A stretch of DNA of 26,109 nucleotides from the NCBI GenBank assembly GCA_012510625.1, contig JAAZHP010000034.1, positions 1 through 26,109 on the forward strand, in the 5' to 3' direction. The translations under genes and the position numbers were made by a program. Under the pieces are notes generated by a model that ran no database searches, was not told where the DNA came from, and was given only the letters and a program-made list of their open reading frames with translations. Each line of letters opens with the position of its first letter. The first letter of the stretch is position 1. Source of the stretch: Bacillota bacterium. Its GTDB lineage: Bacteria > Bacillota > Dethiobacteria > DTU022. This document shows, piece after piece, positions 1 through 7,756 of this stretch.

Positions 1-27
1 ATTCCTTTCTACAGGTACAAACAAAAA

Positions 28-50
28 GGGCTGCTCAATTTTAGCAGCCC
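28..50 (-). terminator. Intrinsic terminator of the minus-strand lipoprotein gene
   Basis: An 8-bp perfect stem (GGGCTGCT / AGCAGCCC) with a 7-nt loop lies just past the stop of the lipoprotein gene. Read on the minus strand the stem is followed by TTTTTG, as expected of a Rho-independent terminator. Confidence 0.85.
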
Positions 51-90
51 TTCCCGCTTTTCCTTCCGGCTTCACCGTCTTCTATTGCTG

Positions 91-597
91 TCACTCTTCA
101 GACGATATGATAACCTGTATAAGCATGGTAGAATCATTGAGGTCTACCATTGCCATAGTTTTTTCATCCTTGAACGCATGGTAGTGAAGAGAATCCTCAC
201 TCTCAGAACTTACGCTGTCGTTGACGAAGCCCGCGTTTTTCAGCTCTTCTACATATTGTTGGAAATCTGCTTTTTCCACCTCGTCAATCTGAATCCAGAC
301 TTGTTCATCTGAACTCATTACTGTATTGATAGTTCCTTTTTTAAATTGCGGGATCAAGTCGGCTGCTCCGCCTTTGGGCCATTCAGCGCCGCCTATTTTC
401 AGTTCTTTCCCGTCTTCGCCCTTGACGGTAATATCTCCGTCTTCAAGATCAATATCAACATCCTCTCCGCCAACCCTATCCAGGATGCCCTCTGTTATTT
501 GCTCTGTAACCTTGTCAGCGATCTTCTTCCTTATACCGCAGCCGGGCAGAGCCAGCAACAAAAGCGCGGCGATCAACAAGGCCGTGGTTTTCTTCAT
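91..597 (-). CDS. Small acidic lipoprotein, DUF6591-like, function unknown
   Basis: A 168-residue secreted lipoprotein. The N-terminus is a lipoprotein signal peptide: MKK, a hydrophobic stretch, then the lipobox LPGC. A short acidic middle section follows (DVDIDLEDGDITVKGEDGK), then a C-terminal domain starting at WPKGG with conserved-looking IPQFKKG and FQQYVEELKNAGF segments. That pattern resembles the DUF6591 family as I recall it; the match is not verified and no function is known. The ATG at 597 is preferred over the in-frame GTG at 603, because AAGGTGAG sits 6 bases before the ATG but runs into the GTG. The gene stands alone with its own downstream terminator. Confidence 0.75.
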   Translation of the reverse strand: MKKTTALLIAALLLLALPGCGIRKKIADKVTEQITEGILDRVGGEDVDIDLEDGDITVKGEDGKELKIGGAEWPKGGAADLIPQFKKGTINTVMSSDEQVWIQIDEVEKADFQQYVEELKNAGFVNDSVSSESEDSLHYHAFKDEKTMAMVDLNDSTMLIQVIISSEE

Positions 598-660
598 TAT
601 CACTCACCTTTTTTCTTATTTATTTTTTACTTCTCGCCAACAGCCAATTTATCTTAGAAC

Positions 661-1005
661 CTACTTGAGAATTCTGTACTTTCCGATAAGGGGCAGCTCC
701 TTTGCCTTGCCGTTTAAGCCGTTAACCAGTCCCATGATTATTAATACAAAGTAAAAAATGCCGAAAAAGGGCAGTAGTATCCAACCCAGGACCGGAATTA
801 TGGTCAAGATAATGCTTCCACCAATACCGAAAATGAGCAATAACAGCCCCTGGTTGGCATGGAACCTGCCGAAAGGCGAATCCGGACAGGTAACCAGCGG
901 CAGGAAAAAGAGGAGATAGGCCAGCCCAGCCATGGTCTTGTTCTTCTCGATATCGGCCTGATCGAATGCTTCTCCGCTTTGTGGATTGATATTTGGATCT
1001 GTCAA
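661..1005 (-). CDS. DUF4870 / Tic20-like small membrane protein
   Basis: A 114-residue protein with a polar N-terminal tail of about 25 residues and then three or four hydrophobic segments: TMAGLAYLLFFLPLVT, LLLLIFGIGGSIILTIIPVLGWILL and FFGIFYFVLIIMGLVNGL. The segment SPFGRFHANQGLLLLIF between the first two helices is the usual hallmark of DUF4870/Tic20-like proteins, which normally read (Y/F)(V/A)RFHAxQGLLLxI. The start is TTG, chosen because a perfect AAGGAGG lies 8 bases upstream. Its role in bacteria is unknown. It is transcribed away from the solute-binding protein gene and shares the 335-bp region between them. Confidence 0.8.
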   Translation of the reverse strand: MTDPNINPQSGEAFDQADIEKNKTMAGLAYLLFFLPLVTCPDSPFGRFHANQGLLLLIFGIGGSIILTIIPVLGWILLPFFGIFYFVLIIMGLVNGLNGKAKELPLIGKYRILK

Positions 1006-1073
1006 TTATAAAACCTCCTTGTTATTTTAAAGACAATTTCTAAGCATGATCATACAGCGCTTCTCCGAAAAAT

Positions 1074-1094
1074 AAATCACCCTCAGGGTGATTT
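1074..1094. repeat. Palindrome copy 1, candidate operator
   Basis: A perfect palindrome, AAATCACCCT-C-AGGGTGATTT, with 10-bp arms around one central base. A second copy lies 107 bp downstream. Similarity extends outside the palindrome: both copies have AAAT or AAATAA on the left, and TGG..TCAAA-type sequence on the right. It lies upstream of the -35 element of the putative promoter at 1121-1149. Confidence 0.8.
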
Positions 1095-1120
1095 TGGATC
1101 AAATATGAACTATATTTTTG

Positions 1121-1149
1121 TTGATTCGCATGTTTGAATATGGTATTAT
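1121..1149 (+). promoter_or_regulatory. Sigma-A-type promoter for the solute-binding protein/LuxR operon
   Basis: TTGATT at 1121-1126, a 17-base spacer, and TATTAT at 1144-1149 preceded by TGG (an extended -10). A start near 1156 is expected, giving a leader of about 185 bases. The two palindromes are centred about 72 bases upstream and 35 bases downstream of this start, as expected if they control it. Confidence 0.55.
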
Positions 1150-1180
1150 TGTAATATAATACACCTATTTTTCCATAAAT

Positions 1181-1201
1181 AAATCACCCTGAGGGTGATT
1201 C
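1181..1201. repeat. Palindrome copy 2, candidate operator
   Basis: AAATCACCCT-G-AGGGTGATTC: 9-bp perfect arms at 1182-1200, with the centre base changed from C to G relative to copy 1. The centre is 107 bp from that of copy 1, close to ten helical turns. It lies just downstream of the predicted transcription start. The rest of the 1006-1340 gap is AT-rich, and nothing else was recognised in it. Confidence 0.8.
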
Positions 1202-1340
1202 CTGGTCAAACACAATAGTATATTGAAATTCTTTTGGCGGTTTGCAAGTAGGTTAAGCTATAGTTTAGTTATTAGTTATATATAAAATTATGATCTATCT
1301 CAACAAAGATAAACCTGATATTGGAGAGGGGGCGATTTAA

Positions 1341-2726
1341 ATGGTTAAATTTCAGCGGAATTCTGTGTTTATTTTGCTCATTGTCTGCCTCATTTCAATA
1401 TCAATCTCTGGATGCGCCGGACGATCCGGCGAACCGACCATACTCACTCTCTGGCATAATTATGGCGGTCAGTTAAAAGAAACCATGGATGAGCTGATCG
1501 ATGAATTCAATGAAACCGTCGGGGTTCAGGAAGGGATCATCATCAGCGTTACCTCCATCTCCGGCTCAGCGTCGATTCATGAAAAATTAACCATGTCAGC
1601 CAATGAAGAACCGGGGGCCCCCCCGCTGCCTGATATCACTATTGCCTACCCCAAAACAGCCCTGCTGCTGGCAGAGAAGGGACTTCTGGCGGATCTGGAT
1701 CAGTTGTTTACGGATGAAGAGCTTTCGGCATATGTGCCGAAATTTCTGCAGGAAGGCCGCATCAAAGACGGCGTTCTTTACGTTTTCCCTACTGCCAAGT
1801 CCACGGAAGTTCTCTTTCTTAACCGGACCATCTTCAACCGTTTTGCTTCTGAAACCGGAGTTTCTATTGATGATTTAAAGACATTCGAGGGAATCGGCAG
1901 AGTTGCCGCGCTCTATTACGATTGGACCGACGCTCAAACCCCCGCTGTCAAAAATGATGGCAAAGCCTTCTTCATGTCCGATTCACTTTTCAATTATGCC
2001 CTCGTCGGATGTCATCAACTGGGAGCAAATTTTATTGAGGGGAACGCGATCAATTTCAGTTCGCCGCATTATGCCAGGGTCTGGGAAAGTTACTTCAAAC
2101 CTGCGGTAATGGGCCATGCCTCCATCTATAACGGATATGCCACCGACCTATTCAAAACAGGCGAGATTATCTGTTCAACAGGTTCCACAGCCGGGATCAT
2201 GTTCTTTTCACCCACGGTCACCTACCCGGATAATACCACCGAACCGGCAGAGCTGGCCATACTGCCTTACCCAGTATTCGAAGGCGGAAATAAATCATCC
2301 ATACAGCGGGGAGCCGGCATGTGCATAATCAGGTCTACAGAAGAAAAAGAGAAGCAGGCCGCTGTTTTCCTGAAATGGTTTACCCGCCCCGAAAATAATT
2401 TGCGCTTTGTTTCATCTACCGGCTATCTCCCGGTCACCGAGGAGGCTTTCGGCGAGATCATGTCCCGGGAGTTGGAAACAATTGCTGATGAGAATATTAA
2501 AAAACTACTCACGGCATGCAGGATTATGCAACGCGAGTACGAATTTTTTATCTCGCCGCTTTTTGAGGGAATCGATCAGCTGGAAGAGAGATACGAAACC
2601 GGGTTTAAAAGTATTGCCTCTTCGTGCGGAGATTCTTACCGTGACCTTTTGAAAAACAGCAATCCGGAGAAGGCATATGAGGCTGTTTCCGGCAACGCGC
2701 TTTCTGAGCTTTCAAATCTATTTTAA
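1341..2726 (+). CDS. Extracellular solute-binding lipoprotein (family 1, UgpB-like), orphan
   Basis: A 461-residue periplasmic-binding-type lipoprotein anchored outside the membrane. It has a signal peptide with the lipobox ISGC (Cys25). The mature part begins TILTLWHNYGGQLKETMDELIDEFNE, the standard opening of family 1 (carbohydrate/UgpB-like) solute-binding proteins, and contains the typical PDITIAYPKTALLLAEKGLLADLDQL and NNLRFVSSTGYLPVTEEAF segments. ATG follows GGAGAGGGGG. No permease or ATPase gene is nearby; the next gene, 24 bases on, is a membrane LuxR-type regulator. I therefore infer a sensory rather than a transport role, handing a ligand or signal to that regulator. The ligand cannot be told from sequence. 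Base composition is more AT-rich than in the operons to the right. Confidence 0.85.
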   Translation: MVKFQRNSVFILLIVCLISISISGCAGRSGEPTILTLWHNYGGQLKETMDELIDEFNETVGVQEGIIISVTSISGSASIHEKLTMSANEEPGAPPLPDITIAYPKTALLLAEKGLLADLDQLFTDEELSAYVPKFLQEGRIKDGVLYVFPTAKSTEVLFLNRTIFNRFASETGVSIDDLKTFEGIGRVAALYYDWTDAQTPAVKNDGKAFFMSDSLFNYALVGCHQLGANFIEGNAINFSSPHYARVWESYFKPAVMGHASIYNGYATDLFKTGEIICSTGSTAGIMFFSPTVTYPDNTTEPAELAILPYPVFEGGNKSSIQRGAGMCIIRSTEEKEKQAAVFLKWFTRPENNLRFVSSTGYLPVTEEAFGEIMSRELETIADENIKKLLTACRIMQREYEFFISPLFEGIDQLEERYETGFKSIASSCGDSYRDLLKNSNPEKAYEAVSGNALSELSNLF

Positions 2727-2750
2727 ATATTTGGAAGAGGCAATTTTTAA

Positions 2751-4385
2751 TTGAAAAATACCCTTTTCAGGCTAAAAAATATGGCGCAGCCAGCCTTGCA
2801 TAAGCTTCAGCAGGCCGGCGAGGAAGGTATGCCTCTCGGGCAAAGACTCTTTCTGTTCCTTGCAGTGCTTGTGCTTACCATTTTTCTTAGCTTCATCGCC
2901 ATATTGCTGCTTACAGGAACTTTTACGGCGGGGTTGTCAGAAACTGAAAGATTTTTCGACAACGAACTGGCCCGTACTTCAAATGAGATCGAGGAACATT
3001 ACGATCAAATATCTTTACAGACAGTAAATCTCGCAGAAAATCTTTCAAGAAGCATTGAACAGAAAACTTCCATTATGGGCATATCTCTTTCCAACCTGAG
3101 CGAGTATCCTTATTTGCTTGAAGAGATCATCTCCGGCGAATGCGACCAGCTGCTTTTTGCTCTGCAGTTGGTCAAAAGCAGCGGCGTCTTCTTGATCCTC
3201 GATGCCACCATCAACCCGATCCTGGCTCGTGCCGTCCACTCCAGGAGCGGTTTATATATCAAGAACATGGAGCCGAATGTAATCAGCGCCTCTTCTCCGA
3301 ACATAATAATCTTACGCGGATTTCCCGGCATCAGCCGCAAAAGATCGCTGCCCCTTCATGCCCAGTGGAAAATGGAATTTGATGTTAGCGATGCGCCTTA
3401 TTATCACCGCCCCATTGAGGCGGCCCGCTTTAACCCCGGCCTCCCCATCTCCCGGCTTTATTACTGGAGCGATGCTTTGCAGCTGCCCGGTACCAGCGAG
3501 GAGGTCATGCTTTGCACGGCGCCCTTAATCGATTCTAATGGCTGCATCTTCGGTGTATGCGGGTTTGAAATAAGCGCCATGCTCTTTAAATTATCTCATT
3601 CCCCGGGCAGCAGCATCTACAAGCGCCTTTTCTGCCTGCTTTCGCCGCTTGCCGCTGATACCATCGAACTGCGGCGATCCTTAATCGCCGGTGGTTACTC
3701 GGCCAGAATTGCCTCTTCCAAACAGAATGCGCTGCAGATATCGAAACAGCGCCATTATTTATATACTTACAGGCCGGAGCAAGGCCATAAATTCCTGGGA
3801 CTCCATTCATATATCCAGCTCTATCCCCATGATTCCGCCTTCGCCGATCAGCATTGGATCGTCGCCGCAATGGTTCCGGAAGAAGATATCATGCATGCCG
3901 TAACCCGGCTGAATGTGATCCTTTTCTCTTCGTTAACGCTGCTTGTTATTATTGGGGTAATATTATCCTTTAATTTGGGCAACAGGTTTTTTATCGAGCC
4001 CATATCCAAAGGGCTCAATATGATCAAATATACAGACCTGGGATCTGCGCCAAGAACCAGGATCCCCGAGATTGATAATTTGATTGATTACCTGGCCTTG
4101 CGCAACCGGGAGCTGGCCGAGAAGGCCCGGCACGAGAACCTCTCTTTTTCTACTTTGGATAAATTTCTGGATAGGTCCCGTGAGCTTACACCGGCTGAGC
4201 GCGAAGTTTTCAAACTATACAGCGAAGGTTATACGGCGAACCAGATCGCCGCAAAGCTTTGCCTCAGCATCAACACGATTAAAACCCATAGCAAACGCAT
4301 TTATTCCAAGCTCGAAGTAAGCTCACGCGAAGAAATTATCCTTTATGTTGCCCTGCTTAAAGAAATCGGCAAAGAAATCAACTGA
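2751..4385 (+). CDS. Membrane-anchored sensor with C-terminal LuxR-type DNA-binding domain
   Basis: A 544-residue one-component regulator. A cytoplasmic N-terminus leads into a first membrane helix at about 33-56. An extracytoplasmic domain of about 330 residues follows; segments such as YYHRP, YYWSDAL and TAPLIDSNGCIFGVCGFEI are reminiscent of double-Cache sensor domains (inference). A second helix lies at about 386-408, then a short linker, and then a GerE/LuxR helix-turn-helix at about 476-540 (LTPAEREVFKLYSEGYTANQ ... LSINTIKTHSKRIYSKLEV). There is no kinase or receiver domain. The start is TTG, with GAAGAGG 10 bases upstream. It is co-transcribed with the solute-binding lipoprotein, the likely signal presenter. 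The palindromes upstream of the operon are the obvious candidate autoregulatory sites for a dimeric LuxR-type domain. Confidence 0.85.
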   Translation: MKNTLFRLKNMAQPALHKLQQAGEEGMPLGQRLFLFLAVLVLTIFLSFIAILLLTGTFTAGLSETERFFDNELARTSNEIEEHYDQISLQTVNLAENLSRSIEQKTSIMGISLSNLSEYPYLLEEIISGECDQLLFALQLVKSSGVFLILDATINPILARAVHSRSGLYIKNMEPNVISASSPNIIILRGFPGISRKRSLPLHAQWKMEFDVSDAPYYHRPIEAARFNPGLPISRLYYWSDALQLPGTSEEVMLCTAPLIDSNGCIFGVCGFEISAMLFKLSHSPGSSIYKRLFCLLSPLAADTIELRRSLIAGGYSARIASSKQNALQISKQRHYLYTYRPEQGHKFLGLHSYIQLYPHDSAFADQHWIVAAMVPEEDIMHAVTRLNVILFSSLTLLVIIGVILSFNLGNRFFIEPISKGLNMIKYTDLGSAPRTRIPEIDNLIDYLALRNRELAEKARHENLSFSTLDKFLDRSRELTPAEREVFKLYSEGYTANQIAAKLCLSINTIKTHSKRIYSKLEVSSREEIILYVALLKEIGKEIN

Positions 4386-4391
4386 ACATAG

Positions 4392-4424
4392 GAGGATTCC
4401 CGGCCACGATGCCCGGGAATCCTC
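4392..4424. terminator. Bidirectional terminator between convergent operons
   Basis: A 12-bp perfect stem (GAGGATTCCCGG / CCGGGAATCCTC) with a 9-nt loop, sitting between the stop of the LuxR gene (4385) and the stop of the LivK-like gene (4441). The U-tract is weak on both sides (TTTC on plus), but position and stem strength fit a shared terminator. Confidence 0.7.
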
Positions 4425-4440
4425 TTTCACCGGTCTTAAT

Positions 4441-5730
4441 CTATTTCTGCAGCGCCTCTTCCACCCAGGGGGGAAGCTGGTACTTTACGGTCCCGGGATA
4501 GGTGATCCCCTGCCAATCATAGGGCCAGACGCACTTCAACTCGCCGTCCTGCCACTGGGTTCCCACAGCGGTAACATACTCCGGTCCCCAGATGACGTCA
4601 TGATTTTCATCAAAAGCCTGGATGCCGCAGGCAGAGGTGAATCTGGTTTTCTCCATCTCCTCAATCACAGCATCCAGATCCAGTGTCCCCGCCCTCTCAA
4701 CTGCCTCTTTGTAGATATAGAGCGCGTCATAGGTGCCGGCATTATAGGTGGGAAACTCGCCCGCTTTCGCGATGAAATCCTCGTACCATTTAATTGTTTT
4801 TTCGGTAATTTCTACGGGAGCGTACGTGTTCAGCGTAAACTCATAGTTGCCATAGTTGTCGGTGGCCTCGATGAATCCTTTTGACTGCGCCTCCACATTG
4901 ATTCCCACCGATGCGGCCGGTATCTTCAGTTCACCCCACTGCCTGGCATAGGTTACTCCGCCCGACGAAGAGAGATAGGTATAGATGATCTGGGCTCCCG
5001 AATCCCGGATCGCGGCCAGTTCTGCGGTCATGTCGGTTGCCTGGGGAGAAGGACGCCAGACGCCGGCCACCTCCATCCCGAAAGAGGGAATTACCTGCTG
5101 CGCAACGGCGGCCAGGGTATCCCCCGCAGCCGCCTCCTCGCAGACCACCGCCACCTTGGGAGTTTCGATACCGTAATCGTCTTTCATCACCTGGCCGACA
5201 TGCTGCAGCAGAAGCAAAGAGGCCTTGGCCAACAGCTCCCCATTCAACGGGGTGAGCCGGAACCAGTACTTGTAGCGATCATAATCCTGGCTCACTTTAT
5301 CAGCCATCTCTTTGAAGGAAGCTCCGCAGGTGATATAGATCTTCTGGTGGTCCATCATCAGTTCCTGTATTGCCACCGCAGCCTCGGTGCGGATGGTCCC
5401 CACCAGCAGGTCAATGTTATCCTGGGCGATGGCCTTCTCCACCGCGCTGCTGGCGTCATCCACGCTGAGCAGTTCATTGGTATCGATCTTGACCAGCTCG
5501 ATAGTGTAATAGTCATCCCCCACCTTGATCCCGCCGGCATCGTTGATCTCATCGGCGGCCATTTGAGCGCCCAGCATGTGATGCTGACCGTGAATGAACT
5601 GCATCGGACCGGCCACGCCGATTTTAATCACATTGCCCTCTTCTTCCTGCCTGGCGCACCCGGCTAGCAGGATCATGCCAAAACAGAAGAGCGCCAGTAA
5701 GAAAACAGTCACAAGCTGCCTGGTATTCAC
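4441..5730 (-). CDS. LivK-like substrate-binding lipoprotein of a branched-chain amino acid type ABC importer
   Basis: A 429-residue lipoprotein with signal peptide and lipobox LAGC (Cys25). The mature sequence shows the type I periplasmic-binding fold of the Leu/Ile/Val-binding family: IKIGVAGPMQFIHGQHHMLG near the start, AQMAADEINDAGGI, then LLVGTIRTEAAVAIQELM, and YNAGTYDALYIYKEAVERAG late in the protein. The start is GTG, with AGGGGG upstream. It is the last gene of a six-gene operon, 45 bases after livM, with a stem-loop in that gap. The binding-pocket ligand cannot be read from sequence. LIV-type binding proteins also take aromatic acids, amides and urea, and the acyl-CoA ligase heading this operon makes a carboxylic acid or amino acid ligand plausible. 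Confidence 0.85.
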   Translation of the reverse strand: MNTRQLVTVFLLALFCFGMILLAGCARQEEEGNVIKIGVAGPMQFIHGQHHMLGAQMAADEINDAGGIKVGDDYYTIELVKIDTNELLSVDDASSAVEKAIAQDNIDLLVGTIRTEAAVAIQELMMDHQKIYITCGASFKEMADKVSQDYDRYKYWFRLTPLNGELLAKASLLLLQHVGQVMKDDYGIETPKVAVVCEEAAAGDTLAAVAQQVIPSFGMEVAGVWRPSPQATDMTAELAAIRDSGAQIIYTYLSSSGGVTYARQWGELKIPAASVGINVEAQSKGFIEATDNYGNYEFTLNTYAPVEITEKTIKWYEDFIAKAGEFPTYNAGTYDALYIYKEAVERAGTLDLDAVIEEMEKTRFTSACGIQAFDENHDVIWGPEYVTAVGTQWQDGELKCVWPYDWQGITYPGTVKYQLPPWVEEALQK

Positions 5731-5758
5731 GATTTATAGACCCCCTAAAAAATTGATC

Positions 5759-5774
5759 GCTGCCTTAGGGCAGC
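5759..5774 (-). promoter_or_regulatory. Intercistronic stem-loop between livM and livK
   Basis: A 6-bp stem GCTGCC / GGCAGC with a 4-nt loop in the only sizeable gap of the LIV operon. On the minus strand it is followed 5 bases later by a run of six T residues. It could be a weak terminator/attenuator or an mRNA processing and stability element that sets binding-protein level. Confidence 0.45.
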
Positions 5775-5775
5775 C

Positions 5776-6864
5776 TTAATCCGTCGGATGCCCGGTTTGT
5801 CCTTCCGTTCCGGCGGACACCTCCTTTCCGGCTATCAGCAGTGTCCGGCAAACCCGGCAGTTGCGCCGGGTAAATGCGTTCCGCTCTTTACAGCGCGGAC
5901 ATTCCTTCTCCACGCGATCCAGGAACCAGGGAGCGACCCCTTCGGGCATGAACCGCAGCACGATCACGATCGTCACCGCGAAGAACAGCATCCTTATTTC
6001 CGGGAAGGCCCGCATTACTTCCATCAACGGGAAAAGGATAACCACTCCGGTTACGGCGCCGTACACAGTGGCGATCCCGCCGAAGATCGTCCAGATGATC
6101 GCCTGGAATGACAGCATTACATCAAGCATGCTCGGGCCGGCCAGCCGCATGTAGTGGGCGTAAAATCCCCCGGCAATCCCGGCAAAGAGGCCGCTCAAAC
6201 AGAAGGCGAGGAGCTTGTAAGCGGTTGTGTTGATCCCCGAGGCGCGCGCGGCGATTTCATCCTCCCGGATGGCATGGAAGATCAACCCCAGCTTCGAGTC
6301 GGTGATCTTCCAGATGAGCAAGCATAAGGACACCCCCAGCAGCAGGGCGATGTAGCACTCGGCAAGACGGCTTCCCGCGAGGCGGCTAATGCCGGAGACT
6401 CCCAGCTCCCCCCCGGTGTACTGTTTGAAGATATAGACGACACCTTTAAGAATGATCGGGAAAGCGAGGGTGGCCAGGCTTAAGTATTGGCCTTTAAGCC
6501 GCAGACAGGGGATGCCGATGGCCAACCCCGCTGCCACCGCCGCTATCGCCCCCAGGGGGATGGTGAGAAGAGGCGGCAGTTTCAGGTAGAGATTCAGCAT
6601 GGCCGAGGTATAGGCTGCCACCCCAAAGAAGAGGGCATGGCCCAGGTTTAGCTGCCCCACGAAGCCGGAAAGAAGATCCCAGCTGGCGGCAAAAACGGCA
6701 AAAATGGATGTCAGGGTAATGATTCTTAAAATGTAGATATCCCTTGTTAAAAGAGGAGCGATAAAGATTGCCAAGCCTACCAGAAGAGCTAAAGTCCTTC
6801 CCGGAAGGACCAGAATTTCTCCTTTAAAATTGCGGTAAATCCTGCCCATCATATCGCGAATCAT
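5776..6864 (-). CDS. livM: LivM-like permease with C-terminal zinc ribbon
   Basis: A 362-residue inner-membrane subunit of the LIV-type importer, with about ten hydrophobic segments. Family marks include WDLLSGFVGQLNLGHALFFGVAAYTSA, YLSLATLAFPIILK, and the cytoplasmic coupling region LGLIFHAIREDEIAARASGI, where the ATPases dock. Ordinary LivM proteins end soon after the last helix. This one continues with about 45 residues holding C322, C325, C336 and C339 (CPRC, ten residues, CRVC), a typical zinc-ribbon knuckle pair, then a polar tail. The start overlaps the livH stop by 4 bases (ATGA), with GGAGGGTGA upstream. The transporter role is secure; the zinc ribbon's job is unknown. Confidence 0.88.
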   Translation of the reverse strand: MIRDMMGRIYRNFKGEILVLPGRTLALLVGLAIFIAPLLTRDIYILRIITLTSIFAVFAASWDLLSGFVGQLNLGHALFFGVAAYTSAMLNLYLKLPPLLTIPLGAIAAVAAGLAIGIPCLRLKGQYLSLATLAFPIILKGVVYIFKQYTGGELGVSGISRLAGSRLAECYIALLLGVSLCLLIWKITDSKLGLIFHAIREDEIAARASGINTTAYKLLAFCLSGLFAGIAGGFYAHYMRLAGPSMLDVMLSFQAIIWTIFGGIATVYGAVTGVVILFPLMEVMRAFPEIRMLFFAVTIVIVLRFMPEGVAPWFLDRVEKECPRCKERNAFTRRNCRVCRTLLIAGKEVSAGTEGQTGHPTD

Positions 6865-7730
6865 CGTTCACCCTCCAGCGCCACGCCGAACAGCCCCTCC
6901 GGCCGGATCAGCAGAACAATAATCATGATCAACAGGGAGAATGCTCCCTTCAGGAATGAACCCTGCGGCAAAAGAAAGATGACCAGGGATTCGCTCAAGG
7001 CGATAATCACCGCCCCCAGGATGCTCCCCTTGATGCTGCCCAGCCCTCCCAGGACCACTATGGCCAGTATGATGGTCAGCGGATGTAGCCACATGTGCGG
7101 CTCCAGGATATTGAGCGGCGCTACAAGCGCGCCGGCTGTTGCCGCCAGGGCCGCGGAGATGGCTGCTGTAATCGCAGCGATCCGGGAAACGTCCATCCCC
7201 ATCAGGTTGGCCACCTCTTTGTCCTGGGCTGTGGCCCGGATGGCCAGGCCAAGGCGCGTCTTCTGAAGCAGCAGCCAAACCGCGCCCAAAATGAGCACCA
7301 GCACCATGCAGGTGAGAGCATGCTGCCTGGTCACCTGCACGCCCAGGATTACAAAAAATCCCCTGGCCAGGCTGGGGACACTTCTGAATTGCCCGCCAAA
7401 ATATTTAAGCATCAGCTCCTGGAAGACCAGCGCCAGGGCGATGGTGATGATCAGCACGGTGGTCTCATGTTCCCGCATCGGGTCTATCAGCAGCTTGTAG
7501 CATAGGACCGCGATTACGGTTATCAACGCTATTGTCAGCAGAACAGCCGGGGCCGCCGGGCAGCCGGCCGTCGCAACAAGGGTATAGATGGAAAAACCGG
7601 CCAGCATATAATAAGCGGTATGAGCCAGGTTGATAATCCGGCCCACGCCGAATATGAGCGAAAATCCCACCGCCAGCATGGCATAGGCGGCGGCATTGAC
7701 CAGGGTGGTTACCAGGATATTTGCGAGCAT
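6861..7730 (-). CDS. livH: LivH-like permease of the LIV-type ABC importer
   Basis: A 289-residue inner-membrane permease, the usual LivH length, with seven to eight hydrophobic segments. Recognisable parts are the N-terminal AMLAVGFSLIFGVGRIINLAHTAYYMLAG, the coupling region TRLGLAIRATAQDKEVANLMGMDV, and ILAIVVLGGLGSIKGSILGA near the end. It pairs with LivM to form the membrane channel. The ATG follows AAAGGAGTGAACAT. It is 26 bases after livF, and its stop overlaps the livM start. Confidence 0.9.
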   Translation of the reverse strand: MLANILVTTLVNAAAYAMLAVGFSLIFGVGRIINLAHTAYYMLAGFSIYTLVATAGCPAAPAVLLTIALITVIAVLCYKLLIDPMREHETTVLIITIALALVFQELMLKYFGGQFRSVPSLARGFFVILGVQVTRQHALTCMVLVLILGAVWLLLQKTRLGLAIRATAQDKEVANLMGMDVSRIAAITAAISAALAATAGALVAPLNILEPHMWLHPLTIILAIVVLGGLGSIKGSILGAVIIALSESLVIFLLPQGSFLKGAFSLLIMIIVLLIRPEGLFGVALEGER

Positions 7731-7756
7731 ATGTTCACTCCTTTTCTAAAATCCTT

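Noticed and set aside
91..754. Plus-strand frames opposite the lipoprotein gene (e.g. 326-754)
   Set aside because: Serine/proline-rich antisense translations of a lipoprotein with a clear signal peptide and terminator.
1074..1201. The two palindromes as a CRISPR fragment or terminators
   Set aside because: Only two units, with no regular spacer; no T-run follows either palindrome, and they flank a promoter instead of gene ends.
1234..1264. Alternative promoter TTGGCG-N19-TATAGT before the solute-binding gene
   Set aside because: The 19-base spacer is too long; the promoter at 1121-1149 has correct spacing and an extended -10.
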